This document shows positions 21,241-35,098 of a stretch of DNA of 64,000 nt, one piece after another. Both the position numbers and the translations under genes were made by a program. Position 1 is the first letter of the stretch, and every line of letters begins with the position of its first letter. Location: positions 1,150,770 through 1,214,769 of the forward strand of contig SCFE01000039.1 of assembly GCA_004352715.1 (NCBI GenBank), given 5' to 3'. Below the pieces are notes generated by a model. That model saw only the letters and a program-made list of their open reading frames with translations. It was not told the origin of the DNA and did no database searches. This DNA comes from Hofstenia miamia (taxonomy: Eukaryota; Xenacoelomorpha; Acoela).

Positions 21241-23960
21241 AATAAATTTAAAATATATGATACTAATGCGAAATTTTAAGATGTAAATATTTTTCAACAC
21301 ATTGTTTTTAAAATATATGACATTCACTGTAACATTAATTCATTTTTGAAATTTCGGCTCCGTTTTTTCAAATATTTAGACCCTACCATGTCCATCTCTG
21401 TAAGAGGCAGTACTGTGAACAATACTATGACCATACATTGCTATTGAAATTGGTGTTCAGTTGCACATCAATATTCAGAAATGTCCAGAAACGCTTCCAA
21501 TTTTCTTAATTTGCTGAAGTGTGTGCCTACACACTCTCATTTTTTAGCAACTTCCGTATTGTGGGATCAAGAGTCTTTGTAGCTGCAAAAGTGACACTAT
21601 GTTCAGCAGAGATTATATCTATTGACTTTCCATTTTAAAAATACGAAAATTTCAGTTGATGTAAAAAATCTCTATCATTTTCAATATGCACAAAAAATAT
21701 TGATGAATATATATATTTTCCTGGCACCTTATTCAACAAAATGTTTATAAAATATTGGTTATACCGCAAAGCTCTAGTTTTAAGTTGTGTACACTGGTGC
21801 GCGCAAAATGTACAATGTGTTGTTAAAGACTTAAGGACAATTTTTTCATTTAAAATCTGCAATGCATTCAATAATGCTGAGAAACCATATTTTGGAATAC
21901 AACCGACTTTTGCATAAGCACGTGCATAACTAATTATATATTAAAATAATTTTTGCGTCATCAAAATTCAAACTAAATTTGTTTTAAGTGCTTTTGCTTT
22001 TGATGCTGGGGCGTAGCATTAATTGAACACTTAATTTTGAAGGAAGTGCACCGTGCTTAAGCCTGTCAGTGAAGAAATATATTTTAATAATAATAAATAG
22101 AAAAAATTAATGTTTTCGCGCTATTTCTTATGAAAATATGTCATTACGAAATTTCTACTGCTCATAAATGCTTACCATACGAAAGTCGTAAGAACAATTA
22201 AATTTTTTAAAATCCTTGGTTTATTCCTTTCGAATGTCTGTTCATTGCTGATATAAAGTTGAGCTTCATAGTTTCAAAATCAACACAGACTTTCTTGTTT
22301 TCACTAAATTCCTTGCAAAAACTACTTTAAAAATCATAAAACAAAATCGTTTATTAATTTCAGAGATTAATTGTACTCAGATAAATGACATGTATTAGAG
22401 AAATAATTACAATTACGTTCAAAAATATTTACCAGTTTTAGTCATACGAATGCAAAAATGTCGTAGCGTATAGTTCAGAAATTATATATATACATATATA
22501 TCAAAGGCTATATATTGACCGCATCAGGCATTTTGGCAAATTCATTGTGAGTATGATATATACATGTATACTATAGATATACTGTAGTAAAAAGATACAG
22601 ATTGTAGATTAAGGGAAATCAAGAGCATATATACATGGCAGCAATCCAGTTGAAAGAGCTTCAAAAACCATTTAGGATACCCAATAACCAAATCTAAATG
22701 TTTTAAATCTTGAAACATATTCTTTGTTTTCCACTTTATCCTAGATATTGATTTCTTACACCCTTAATTTTTAAAATCAACAAATTTTGAATTTTTATGT
22801 TTTCAATATATAATTCGATTCAGTAGTTCTCTCGTTATAAAAGAACAACAATTCAATCATTACATTTTAAAAAGATCATTTTATTTGTAGGACTTATTGC
22901 TTTCTAAAGTTCAATTTGTTTGTATCAGTGTTAACTCTTAGTGTTGCTTGCTTTGGAGTCAATTACTGCGAATGTAACCGCTGCATATTTTTACTCACTC
23001 TTACTGCGATCAACCCTAAACTAGTTCAAACTTTTTAATTCTTTTAAATTGGTGATGGTTTCTTCAAAGAAATTTTAAACGTTTGCAACTAATGGACTGA
23101 TAAGGATGTAAAAATCCAAAAGGACCATAGGATAGAAAAGTGTATCCTCTTTCATCTATATTCTAGAATCTACCCAGAATTGAATATGAACCCCTGTAGA
23201 CGTTGCATGATCTCTGACTTTGCGGTTTATTTATAAATAAGGAGGAACTTAGCCTAGCTGTTGTGAATATGCAATTTAAAATAGAACTCTTGATTATCTG
23301 AACCCTAATTATGGATATAATTTCAATGAACTTTGAAAAATCATAAGTTTCATTAAAATTAGTAGTGTATAGAATTACACTTTAGTACAAATTTTCACCA
23401 TTACATGAGAGTATATTAAACATGTACTAGAGTCTCATGGACAGTGGAAGTACCATAGGATAGCACGTGACAATTCCTAAAGAGCTTGACAGAGCATGCA
23501 AAGATTTTATCCATTTTTTAATGTAGCATGTAAAAATGTTGTAAATTGTCTAGTACATATACATATATATATATATACAATATTCGTATTTCTATATAAA
23601 TTCGCATAATGAGCATGTGTAGATTGTAGATATATATAAACATATAAAAATTTTCTGTCCCAGTAATCCCTCTCCATAATCTTCTGTCCTCATCCCATTA
23701 ATGAAAAGTTTGTCATTTATTTATTTAACAAAATTGACTTTAAAGTATTGGGAGTACATAATTATTTGAATCACTATCAATACTAAGTGTCACTCAGATA
23801 TGACACCGAAAAAAACAAGAAGAAGACTTAGTCAGAGTGATTTGAATACGGTGTGAATACGATAGTAAATGACCCACTTTAGGGTGTCAACAAGTGGATT
23901 GCTTGACCGCACAAGCTTATGATGACTGCAGTGAATGACAGGGTGGTAGTCAGTGGTGCC

Positions 23961-24390
23961 AAAATTTGGCGAACAGTTTTTCTGACAGATTTTGTATAGA
24001 TAAGCGCTTAAAATACTTCTTGATATTTATTTGCTCCAACCTACTTTTACTAATGGTTAATGAGACATTCTAAAAATGGTGATAAAGTCCTGTCTACCCA
24101 GTCAATGGACTTGATATCAGTACGAAATTGAAGAAAACTAATGTTATTATTTCCTATAAAATTTAGTTAAGAAGCATCCAATATCACTATGCTCTTTGAA
24201 TTTTTCGAAAGATTTTGGCAATCTTTTCTTAAGAATTTTGTTAGCTTAAAATCAATGGAATAGATTTGAAATAATATCATAAATTTGTGGAAAGTTTAAA
24301 ATTAGAATATCTATTGAAAATAATTTTGTCTCTCGAATATGAAAGTACGTGTAAAACACATAAAAGTTGCACAATTTTAAATTGATTAAA

Positions 24391-24392
<2 letters not shown>
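23961..24392. other. Anonymous AT-rich sequence
   Basis: Nothing recognised beyond the end of the region shared with the window's right edge. Confidence 0.5.

Positions 24393-24424
<32 letters not shown>
24393..24424. repeat. (TA)n tract at the 5' truncation point of a Penelope-like copy
   Basis: 32 bp of perfect TA passes directly into Penelope-like coding sequence with no spacer. Confidence 0.9.
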
Positions 24425-24428
<4 letters not shown>

Positions 24429-24682
24429 TCAAGTAATTAAAGATAATTTCGAGATCTTACTTAGAACCAAGAATAATAAATATGCCGAAGCTCTGTTTAT
24501 AAAATACGATATTAAGAACGAACTAATGAACAATCAACTAAATTATAACAACTTATTGAGCATATTTTAAGTACAAGCATATTTTAATAATATTTAATTT
24601 AGTAAATGTAAAATTTTATTCCTACTTATTTGCACTGAAGATGGTTGAAAAATTGAAACCGGTAGCCAATATACATATATAT
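24425..24682 (+). pseudogene. 5'-truncated Penelope-like element, last 50 codons and 3' end
   Basis: The frame after the TA tract reads FEILLRTKNNKYAEALFIKY and later NNQLNYNNLLSIF before a stop at about 24570. This matches the terminal helix of Penelope-like endonucleases (compare EALIIKH and LLNKQQS at 19.3 kb). About 110 bp of 3' sequence follows, ends in a hammerhead motif and runs into ACATATATAT and a single N at 24683. The copy is about 250 bp long with TA on both sides. Confidence 0.7.
24635..24664 (+). ncRNA. Hammerhead ribozyme motif with palindromic helix III
   Basis: CTGAAGA (24635-24641) fits the CUGANGA core. A weak helix II, GGTT/AATT around GAAA, includes two G-U pairs. GAAA follows at 24655-24658, then ACCGGU (24658-24663), a perfect palindrome, before a GUA cleavage triplet ending at 24664. 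Hammerheads with 2-3 bp palindromic helix III are reported to act as dimers. Position and partner match the 19.2-kb example. The weak helix II lowers the chance of activity. Confidence 0.55.
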
Positions 24683-24689
24683 NGACAGC

Positions 24690-27600
24690 TAATTATATGC
24701 TTAGAATAATAATCTACTACATATTAGTCCTTGTGTTATTTTCTGTCTCTCTCTTGTAAGGTATTCAAAACAACTTAGGAAATGTGCGTATGTATAAAAA
24801 TGTTTCTTCGTTGGAATTTTTCCTGGTGGATGTGGATCTTTTATGTATTGAACTAGGTAAATTTTTGTGGATTGAATTAAATATGGATTGGAAAATATCT
24901 GATCCACGGCAAGCTTGGGTTATCTCGAGGTCATGGATCAGTTGACATAAAACATATCATTTTATGAAGAATTTGTTCTGTGTATTGTGGTTAATAGTAT
25001 TGTTTTCTGTATAAATTTGTATTACCATGTCATAGGGTCACAATAGAATTCAGTTAGTGTGACTCTGGTCTAATAGGCAAGTGGGCCTGTCCAACCTTTC
25101 TAACCACTTCCAGGACAGTGTTGAATATTGTATACAATTTTATAATTGCATGTAATTCAATGTGGATGGCTATCGACTCCATTTTGTTAGCCACGTCATC
25201 GCTTTATTGGATAAAATGATTTGCAGGTCTGTAAACTCAATTAAATATGGCAATGTATTTTCCATGAATTTTCCTTAGACTTAGTGTATCTTAACAACAA
25301 AGCGTTTTACAATAAAATTACAAGCAGAGAGCTGTTTGATATTAGCGCAATCATTTTCCTGTGAAATTTGAATACTTAAATATTTATAGAGTCCGAGAAG
25401 ATAATTCAAATGTTGCTTTAGCGAATTGCTTTATATTTCGGATAGATTCCTTTAATTAGATAGTAAATATTATTCAATTCCTTTCGAATTGACTTTTCCT
25501 TTTTCATCGCAACCTGAGCGATGTGGAGTGCTGCAGCATACATTTCTCAACTCCTCACTCACTTGTTTGACCTTAAACTGTCTCACAGATCTTAGCAATT
25601 TAAGCAAAAAAATTCTTCATCAACTCAGATAGCTATAAAAAATAATTTATATTAATTTTGCAGGGAGAAGTCTTGATCTTCATAAACCTATTATTGTCTA
25701 AATATAAAAAAACATTACTTTATTTATAAAAATATTGCTTATATATATATATATATATTTAAATATAAATGTATAGTATGATACTTGGATTAACATAAAA
25801 TTAATAAGCTTATCAAAACTTACTAGTGCAACAGAATTCATTCAATAGATTTTCTTATACAAAATCAGTGCACAAATAAGATAGATGTACTGACTGGTGA
25901 AGACCTCAATGAATTTTTTAGTACGTCTGGTATTTTTCGATGAATATCTTGAACCGCGCGCTCATTCTTAGAAAATATTTGATTCTCATAAGCTTTTCAA
26001 CATTGATGAGAGAAGTGGAGATAATACAGTAGTAGCAGTTGAAAGTCTGAACATTGGATAAAACCATGATCCAGTTACCGGCCTAAGAGTGCTATTACTA
26101 AAACTGGCGACTCCTAACATCTAGAGTGCTGATCTGTGTTGAGTCTGATCAGGAGAGTGAAGCCGAATGCCGAATTTCAGTTTAGAAAGTTGTGCCTTTC
26201 CCGCTTTAGGCAATAAAGGCTACTAACAATTTTAACTTTGTGAGCTCTAGCTGCAATGAAGAAAATTGCTTTGACGCAGGAAAGCTGCCTCACTGGCACA
26301 ACAAACGCTGGACTTTGATATTTATCATATGCCAGAAAAAAGAGTTATTCCTCAAATGAGACGCACTCATAGTTCAAGAACCAATTGCAGTCTTGCTGGA
26401 AGTTTTAGCACAGCGCCGTCGTCTTTCCCAAAACAAACTAAATAGACAAGCTTCACGATCGTCACCGTCCCCATGGGCATAAAGTGCACGTACCAGCCCC
26501 TTCATTTATAATATTTCGTAAGGTCCCCTGTATACACGGGACTCCGAACAGCCTTACTAATACGATTTGGAGCATTGCCCTTTGGGTTCCCCAACTATAT
26601 TACCCAACTATAATTTACTGAGTACATGCATGTACAAATATTTCAAAACTTATATTTAAGTTATCCGCTAATAAATTAATTTAGCTCGTTCTTATTTTTC
26701 ACCGCCGAGTCCGGTTATTTCATTTTTCAAGCCCATTTCAGATCCCGGCCCTCTTCCAACATTGATTTAAAGGCCTACTTTTGTAATAATTTTAACTACA
26801 ATCGTATGCAACAAAATCTTGGACGCCGTATTTGTTAAAATTGAGGTAAATGGAACAAATTAGAGCCCTATTTTAAAATATTTCTAGTCATACAATTTAT
26901 TTTAATTCAATTAATTGGAGCACTCCCACGGCGTTTATTGCCCTTGATCACTCAAGCGTCGAAAGCGCGCGTAATTCTTTTATATAGACGTTTTAATATT
27001 AGATTTTATAATTAAATACTTGTGCAATCACGATTTTAAAACTACGATGGAAGCCATAATGTTGAATAAAGAACATTATTAAGTTTTTCGAAGTCTTTCT
27101 GAAATTAGACTGGTTGGGACAAGTAGACAAGTACTTGAATTGCTTACAAAACCTTTCTATTTTTTCAAATTAATGATTTTATGAATTTATGTGCAGCACA
27201 TAAGTGAGCATGTTTCACAAAGCTCACTTCAAAAATATTACAACAACAATTCAAAATATTTTGCAGAGAATAATGATATGGTTTTGAATTTCGTTTTTAA
27301 ATTTTCCAAAGTAATAGTTTCATTAGAGAAATACTATTTGTACCATGGTCTGGCTTTACGGTTCATTATACTCTTCTTTTTCATATTTATTATATAGAAA
27401 ATGTAGAAGAATATATTTTCATTGAAAATCATGTTTTTATTAAATTTTATATTTATTTCACTCAGATTTGACCATGTCAATTTATCCTAGATTCCATTAC
27501 ATCAATGATTTGGCTTTAAATTTAATCCAATATTATGGAATTTATGCAAAATTTCTACTCCACATTTTTAAGCCTTTTATGCATTAACCTAAAAATTCGT

Positions 27601-28298
27601 ATAAATACCCAATTTTTACTACTAAATATAATTTTTTCTTAATTTTACTTAGAAATATTAGAAAAACCCCTAAAAGTCACAAAAAAATACTATGAGTCTA
27701 TAGTCTATTTTGCTTTAAGACAACATTCAAAATCAATCTAATTCGATTAAAAAACGATATTATAATATGATATATAAGATTTTAAATAGAAAAAAATTTT
27801 GTTGTTTTAAGAATTTTATCGTGTATAAGCTGTACTCAAGTTTCGATTTGATACTATCTGCTAATTATTCACTTATGTATGCATCATTAAGTTTAAAAAA
27901 TTATGTTAAGCTAAAATATGTATACATTATGATGATCACATATTTTTTCCCTTAATGCAATGTCGAATTATAACTGGTAATTATTCGACACACAGATAAT
28001 GTTAGTGAGTTATTTTCTTAGATTTATAATAATTACAGTCCAGCTAATAGTTTGCGAGGCCTAAGAACTTTTTAGGTGATTTATTTTTGGCCTAAAAAAA
28101 GCAAAGTTGTAGAAGCAGTTCTTGACAATAATCTTCGTAATAGTCTCTTTTGGTAAGTCTCTAGGGATTATTATTAGGTGAAATGTTCTTATATGTTAAA
28201 AAAATCCCCAAAATAATAGTGATATTTCGGTTTATCCCATCAAATCGAGAGATCTTTTCTATGAAATTCCCAAAAGGGTTATGAGGGTTATTTATAAT
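24690..28298. other. Anonymous sequence, 3.6 kb
   Basis: No element is recognised. A short (TA)n tract lies at 25739-25759. A patch of visibly higher G+C at about 26370-26620 may be an old insertion, but gave no motif in either strand. Confidence 0.5.
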
Positions 28299-28306
28299 CT
28301 CATTAT

Positions 28307-28975
28307 CAAGGATCGTTAGATTTTAATCGCGATTAATCGTATGAAAAAAAATTTTTGGCGATAGATTCATCGTAATCGTTGCTGCCATGAGATTAATAAT
28401 CGCGATTAATCGTCGATTAATCTACTTCTGATTAAAAATATTCAAAATACAATATATCAATTAAAAGATATTCAAAATAGAAAATATCAACTATTATTGT
28501 TATTTGAGATTATTTCCTGAAGTCATTTTACTCCACATGTGCTTGTTAGGGTAAAGAAATATTTGCATCTCTAAGTTGAGGGGTATTAAACGGTCTTGGT
28601 AATCAGAAAGAGCATAACCAGCTTTGCTGAACAGTCTCTCAAACCTGATTAGAAGTTGGCGTGATAAAATCGAGGATCCTTATATATAGAATTAGCCGAC
28701 ATCCGACGCTTCATAAGTGTGTTAGATGTCTAATCATCACACTCTTCTTCTTCGTCCGGTGTTAAGGTTTTCTTTTGTAAGACATATGACACAAGAATAG
28801 TGGCCATAGATAAGATCAAACCGAAAATGGCAACACGTAACTGAATGCATAAACATTAACTTAATTAGAATAATCTAGATTACAATTAATCTAATCTACT
28901 TGACCAGCACGATAGATTAATACATCCGATTAATCTCGATTAATCGCGTTGACGATTAATCAGGTTGGATCCCTG
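28307..28975 (-). mobile_element. hAT element, internally deleted, with perfect 8-bp target duplication
   Basis: The ends are CAAGGATCG on the left and the complement of CAGGGATCC on the right. The flanks are exact 8-bp direct repeats CTCATTAT at 28299-28306 and 28976-28983, diagnostic of hAT insertion. Both ends carry clusters of TTAATCG/CGATTAA words (28320-28430 and 28885-28962), giving palindromes such as CGATTAATCG. These look like subterminal transposase sites. At 669 bp the element keeps only the end of the transposase gene (28500-28670, minus). Confidence 0.88.
28500..28670 (-). pseudogene. hAT transposase C-terminal dimerisation region
   Basis: The minus-strand frame contains ERLFSKAGYALSDYQDRL, the signature of the hAT dimerisation domain (SERxFSxAG...RSRL). 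LEMQIFLYPNKHMW follows, then the stop TAA at 28500-28502. The order and spacing fit the last 50-60 residues of hAT transposases. Nothing of the RNase-H-like catalytic domain is left between this and the right end, so the element could only move with help from another copy. Confidence 0.85.
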
Positions 28976-28983
28976 CTCATTAT

Positions 28984-31529
28984 ATTTGGAGATTCAGTTG
29001 CAACATTCTATTCAGCTCCGACTTAGTGAAATTCAAAGCGAAATGCATTTTCTTTTAATGCGGTATTTATTTTAAATCATAAGACAAAACTTCAGTCTAC
29101 AATAATCAATATCGTGAAATATGTTCTCGTTATTTATTGATCAAAAGCAAATGCTGTTAATTTATTCAAAAGCGATACAATTACACGATGACGAAATACT
29201 GGAAATCGCACGAAGTTAGCTTTAAAAGAAAAGAGTATCAGTTAATGCAAATTTAATTTTCGGCTTTCACAATTCATTGTGGCTTTCCTATGATACAGAG
29301 ATAATTGAAACATTTTTAGTTCGGTCTGTTCCTTACCTACTATAAAGGTTATGTCTGTCCTTAAAAATCCTTCCAAACTTTCCAAGGCTGCAATGTGTGT
29401 GTATAAATGGATATTTCCTGCCCCTGCCTCTTACATTTTAGTAGAATTAAACACGCCAATTTGTCTCATACAAATTTCCAATTCGAATTTGAGGGTAAAC
29501 TTATAATAGAGACTATAAGTCATAAGGGCTTTTTTGCTAAATAAATAATATTAATTAGAAATTTATGAGAAGCACAGGTTGATTACACAACGCTTATCTA
29601 TGGATCCATGAGTAGCGAATTCAGCAATTTAAATCAACGATTTTATTTGTGCGAATTCAATACTGATACAAACCATACCATATAGGATTATGGGAAAATC
29701 AAAAACTTCCTTTGAATTGACTAAGTAGATTACCTTAAAATGCAATGCAAAACTTAGTGGCTCTAGAAATACAAATATCTCAACAAATATAAATAGTATC
29801 CCTGCAGTTCTAAACAATTTTTGGTAGTAGCATATACATCCACAACTCTAATAGTTTTAGGAGAGCATGTTGATCTATGGCATAAAAGCCGCCATTAGCA
29901 TGAGAAAAATAAAATCAAAACACAATAATAAATTCATTTACAATATTCGGTTCCCCAACTTATAATGAAATTTTTTGCGAAGAAATAAAAATGATTTATA
30001 TTTTGTAAATGCAGTGTAAGCACCAACAATGGTAGTGGATCACAGACCACCTTCACCTAATAAAAAATCAGGGTAAGGCCTGCTTAGGATAAAGGTTCAC
30101 TTAGGAGTAAAATAGGATTATCCCAAAAGTCGTGGAATTGGGATACACATCAAAATATATGCATGCTGAATTTGAAGAGGGAATTTACAGAATCTAATTT
30201 ATTTTTACTCCATGCATATTTCTTAATAGTGTTATTGTTTATAACCAAAGTTGATAACATTGTTTAAATTAAAAATGAACTTTGAAAACAATGGTTATAA
30301 TTAAAAAATCACTTCAGTTTCTATTGGTAAATTTTGTTGTAAATTTATATATTTGGATTTGCTCTACAGGACTGAAAGTTCAAAATGCTTTTTATTATCT
30401 TCAGACAAAGTTTAGTGCTTGTCAATTCAGCAAATAGCAATTAAAATTTCTCCCACGTTAAAAATATAAATGTCATTTATAGAACGTAGTGAAAAGTCAG
30501 TTTTTTCTCATATTTATTTTAGAATGTTGTGTGTGTACTGCAGTTAAAGTTTGTTCCTGTGTTATCTTAAGTAGCAGCTTTGCCCTTTCAAATTTTGCAA
30601 GACAACATGATTGATGCCAATAAACATAAGCCAAAGTAAATTCTCCAATGATTAACATATGCCTCTTTTGTTGTCTTCGTCCATTGATCTTTTATATGTA
30701 TAGAACATAGAATCATAACTAATTTTTTTCTTCTATGGCCTTTATATTTTATAATGATGCAAACTTCTCAATTCATTTTCGAACTATGAAGGAATCAGAA
30801 TAAACTTTCAGAACATAACACTTTAATGTTTTTTCCGGATACATAAGAGTATGTACATATAGACCAGCGTGCAATGGGATTATTGGAATAGTAACTTACA
30901 ACTTAATTCAACTTGCCAGTAATGTGCAACAAGGGTAAGATTATCAGTGAAAACAAATTATTCTGTCGAAATTCATTGATATTGATGCAATTTGGTTATC
31001 ACATAACCACTAAATGTGGAATGAAACAAACAAAATATATAATTGGTTATGATATTTTAGTAAATTATAGGGTTTGCAATAATTCAAGTATAATGACCTA
31101 TGCAATTGAACTACGACTTACATGTATCTGAGAGTTTACACGGAGGATAATATTAGCTAGGTTGTGCTGCGAAATCATAATGTTTTATGAATATTTAATG
31201 AATTTTATATAGAAGGATGTTGACAGAAATTACATCAAAATGAAAAACCAAAAATATTTTAAGAAATAATTTTAGTGAGCTGGTAGTAGTTCTTTTAACT
31301 AAACATTAAATTGATAGCAAGCTGATAAAAAATGTGACCTTTACATTAGGGGAAAAAGAGCAATGAAATTGTTTGCTGCGGTGATGTCATTTCTGCAGTA
31401 TTAATTTTGCGTCATACATTGTGTAGTGACGTTAATTTGAGTACAATACTTGAGTGAATTTAATACCGAAAGGCAATAGCCAAAATAATTCAGCATTATA
31501 TGGAATAATTAAACCTACAATGAACATTT
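28984..31529. other. Anonymous AT-rich sequence
   Basis: Nothing recognised in 2.5 kb. Open frames are up to 72 codons and unremarkable. Confidence 0.5.
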
Positions 31530-31573
31530 ACATATATATAAATATATACATGTATATATATATAAATATATGC

Positions 31574-31610
<37 letters not shown>

Positions 31611-31612
31611 CG

Positions 31613-31662
<50 letters not shown>

Positions 31663-31675
31663 TTTATATATGCTA
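31530..31675. repeat. Interrupted (TA)n array
   Basis: About 145 bp of TA broken by CA/TG-containing spacers (TACATG, TGCATG, TTACGCATAC). It has open frames on both strands that are low-complexity artefacts. No Penelope-like sequence was found next to it. Confidence 0.9.
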
Positions 31676-34320
31676 CAGTATATTTCGCCAAGCATAGCCA
31701 TAATCTGCAAATACTACAAATATTTTCATACACTGTATGCAAAGCTTATTTTTATACGAAAAGCTTAGACTGAAGCTTCAAAAAAACAATTTTCCATTTC
31801 ATAGAACACTAAATAAAATCCCATTAATTTTCCTTTTAACCTTTTTTCCATCTTTGTTTTTAATTTTGAATATTGATGATTAACTTACATTCTCCTCGTT
31901 TTTGTTGATTTATATATTGATTATTAATCAGTAATATACGTTTACCTAACTGCAAAGTAGTACTTGGTAAAATTTAACATACCTGCCCTGGTTTTGAAAA
32001 AACTACTTGTCTCAAACCGATACATGCTTAGCCTTCAGATTTTGAAAAATATTTTTTGTGGTATTGGCATCAATTTCAATTTAGACGCATAGGTTGAATT
32101 AAAAATTTTACATCTTTTCTGTAAAATTTGAATCGAAACAATTCTACACATCTTCTAAATTTGTTCACATGAACAAAATCGGAACCCACCAAATTTTGTT
32201 TCAAAAGGGGCCCGTAGCATAGACTGGCTCAGTATGGATTATCACATTACGTATCTTTTATTCTATGGTGGTCAAGCAAATTTAATATAAATTTTCCAGT
32301 GGAGGATATCCTGATTTCCTCCCATTACCTGTTGAACTAGCAATTCATGATACAAGTAAAGTTCAGTATTGGAAAATGGCAACAATGTATATATACAATG
32401 TGCGACCACCTTAGATGTTAGTATTAATTGAAGAGCACATGAGAAGACTCAATTTGTTGACAAATAGTTAGAGCATATAATTGAGATTATTTAGGATCTT
32501 CAATACATCGTTAAATGACAAATCGTATTAAATATATATCTTCCAGACTGGCAACAAGTCTTGCTTTTCCAATTAAAGCTTTTCCAATATGAACATGAGG
32601 TGTGAAAAGTCAAATGAAACAAAAATTCTGTAGTTATATTAGAGAATTACCCGTGCATACTGATCCGCAAATTATAAAGAGGATGAAGCATTCGAAATGT
32701 ATCATCGTCTTGGTGAGCTTTCAGCTTTCAAAGTCAATTTACACTTCCAGCAGAAATATGAACGTCGAAAAGCTGATGGTCATATCAAGATATTATAGAA
32801 AAATTTTCAGTAATTTCTGTATATTCACAAATGTAAAGTTTCAATTTAAGGTGGATCTCCATATCATTGAGGCAAAAAAGTTAAGCATTGATTTCATCAC
32901 TCTCGACTCTTGAGTTGATCTGCAACGAACTATGCTGACATTCCATTGTCAACCTTTCTGTATTTTCGGAGAATATTATTGAAACATATTACTTCATAAA
33001 GTATTATAATATTTCTCAACTGCGTATACAAAAGAACCTAAGAAATTTCAGGGCAGGAAATAAATAATGAGAAACTGAAGATCGGATTGTTGAAGCTTTC
33101 AAAAGCAAACTAACCAAAATACCCTAACTGTAAATATTGTTTAATTAAGTGTAAGCCTGTGGGTTAATAAAACAAATTTACCGGCTTGAATTGTCACAAC
33201 TTGTCTTTTATCGCTTTGAACTTTCCGACCTTGAGTTTTCTCACCGTGAAATTTTCTACCATGATATTTCCGGGAATCATCATTGAAAAATGTACAAACT
33301 TTCTCCTGTCATATTTTTTCACAAATAACATCCCAGGAACTGAATCGAAACCATGCAAAGATACATTTGGAAAAATTGTATTGTCATAAGAATTTTGTAG
33401 TTAATACGTGGCAAGATTTTATTCATTCGTATCTCCAGACACAGAAATATAAGAACAACGGAATTTCTAACTAGCAGCCCTTGTAATTTTAGTTCTATTT
33501 TGCATCCATAAACAATGACATATCAATAATTAAAAACAAGTACAGAGTGAAATATTTAACCTTAGACAAATAAATGTTTGGCCGGAATGTATACCTTAGA
33601 GATATTTTACGTAAAATTCTTCAATTGCTACGTACATTTTGCAAAATACAATTTGTCATATTTAAGAGACAATCTGTAAACGAGGAAAACAATCTTTATA
33701 GAATTATTCAACATTATGAATTATTGATTAAAGCACGTTTGGAGTGGGATAGGTGTTTATTTTAGAAATTGCATACTGCGAATAACTAATATTTAAGCAA
33801 ATGTCAGAAGACAGAAGCGAATAATAAATCAATCACTCATTCTTGAGTACAGCTTCTGACAGTCTTGATTTTACAACAAGTGTTTCTTCTCAAACTATAA
33901 AAATATTTCGAAACAATTATCCCCAAATATATTAACAGCGATGATTTCTAAAACACTATGAAAATTTCGACCAGCTATCATTTTTGTGAGCCATAATTAT
34001 TACAATTGCTGCTTAGAACAGCAATACAGTTATTTAACTTCTCTTTGATGCATTGTTCTTTCACTTACAATTAGAACTTCATGAGAAGATAATAATCTGG
34101 ACTAATCACAATTCTGATTTAATCGAGACAAGACTGGAAATCTTATTGTGTAACATTTACTTTTTCGATAAAATATTTCTGATTGAAATTTCTCATTGCA
34201 AAAATATTTTAAGGTCTTTAGAAATACTCGAATATTACAATAATTAAAGTACAAAATTTTATACTTTTCGCTAAATCATATGTACCAAATTCTTAAATTA
34301 TATGAAAACCTTATATAGTC
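31676..34320. other. Anonymous AT-rich sequence
   Basis: No recognised element. The longest open frame (32602-32913, plus, about 100 codons) shows no known motif and is only marginally longer than chance would give. Confidence 0.5.
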
Positions 34321-34775
34321 CAGGGTTGAAAATGGGTCACGATATCTTGAATGAAGGTAACCCAACCTAAAATCCAACTAGTGAGTTTTGACCCATCCCA
34401 AATTCTCTTGATCTTTTAATGCGATCGACCCAACCCAACTTTGTGCAAAATGTGACCCAAATGTAACCCAACTGCAATACTTTTATAGCCTCTTGTTCAT
34501 GATCAATATATATAAAAACACTTGAAAAGAAACACATAAAAATGTATTAATGAGCAAAATTAGATAAATTGTGCTAAATGTAGTTATACAAAAATCTAAA
34601 AAAATTACCATCAATAATATATAACTCGCTTGCATACGCGCATAAATAACGTTTTCAATGACCTAATAGTGACCCACAATAATTTGAAAGATTATTGCTA
34701 ATCCATTTATGTATGTTTTTATATAATTAAACAATCCAACCTAAAAATTTAGGAAGAGGTATATCCCAACCCATG
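34321..34775. mobile_element. Possible hAT-like non-autonomous repeat
   Basis: The segment starts CAGGGTTG, like the proven hAT element at 55466, and ends in CCCAACCCATG, close to its reverse complement. Between them the GACCCAA/TAACCCAAC word recurs at least six times. No 8-bp target duplication was found at these borders, so the limits and the class are tentative. Confidence 0.35.
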
Positions 34776-34789
34776 GTCAGAGGCTCCGG

Positions 34790-35098
34790 AAAAATATAAT
34801 TTACCTTTGTTTACATATCCGTTATCCGTTTTTTGATTATCCAGTCGCTGCCAATACCTTCCTTTTTCCGCCAATATAAGTTTTTAGTATACTGTTCCAT
34901 TCAGCTTTGCCACATATCAATTATTTGGATGGCAATAAATGCGAAACATACATATGAATTCTATACTTATTAAGTTTAATAGTTTTGTATTATTATGAGC
35001 TAGATTTCATAAATAAATAAAATTTGATTATTCGGCCTTTTCCTATTATCGGGCACATTTCCATTCAATACGGGCCGGATAATTGAGGATCCACTGTA
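34790..35098. mobile_element. Possible pogo/Tigger-type MITE, right end
   Basis: The segment ends GATAATTGAGGATCCACTG followed by TA. Reversed, this is TA-CAGTGGATCCTCAATTATC, the usual look of pogo/Tigger terminal repeats. Related words (TTATCCG, GATTATCC, GGCCGGATAAT) lie at both sides. The left terminus is not visible and may have been cut by the neighbouring repeat. Confidence 0.45.

Larger units (their letters stand above)
20886..23960. repeat. 3075-bp segment duplicated at 60926-64000 (copy 1)
   Basis: Every line compared is identical to 60926-64000 at a constant offset of 40,040, including microsatellites. Both copies start right after a 1000-N gap in the same (TA)n tract. Copy 2 runs off the window, so the duplicate may be longer. 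Contents: a Penelope-like C-terminus (20985-21240, minus), a degenerate hammerhead and otherwise anonymous AT-rich DNA. A 78-codon minus frame at 21635-21871 has no family features. Confidence 0.95.

Noticed and set aside
24425-24570. Independent small gene fused to TA-encoded residues
   Set aside because: The residues match the last helix of Penelope-like endonucleases, so it is a truncated retroelement.
31454-31773. Coding frames over the 31.5-kb TA array
   Set aside because: Low-complexity translation of the microsatellite, on both strands.
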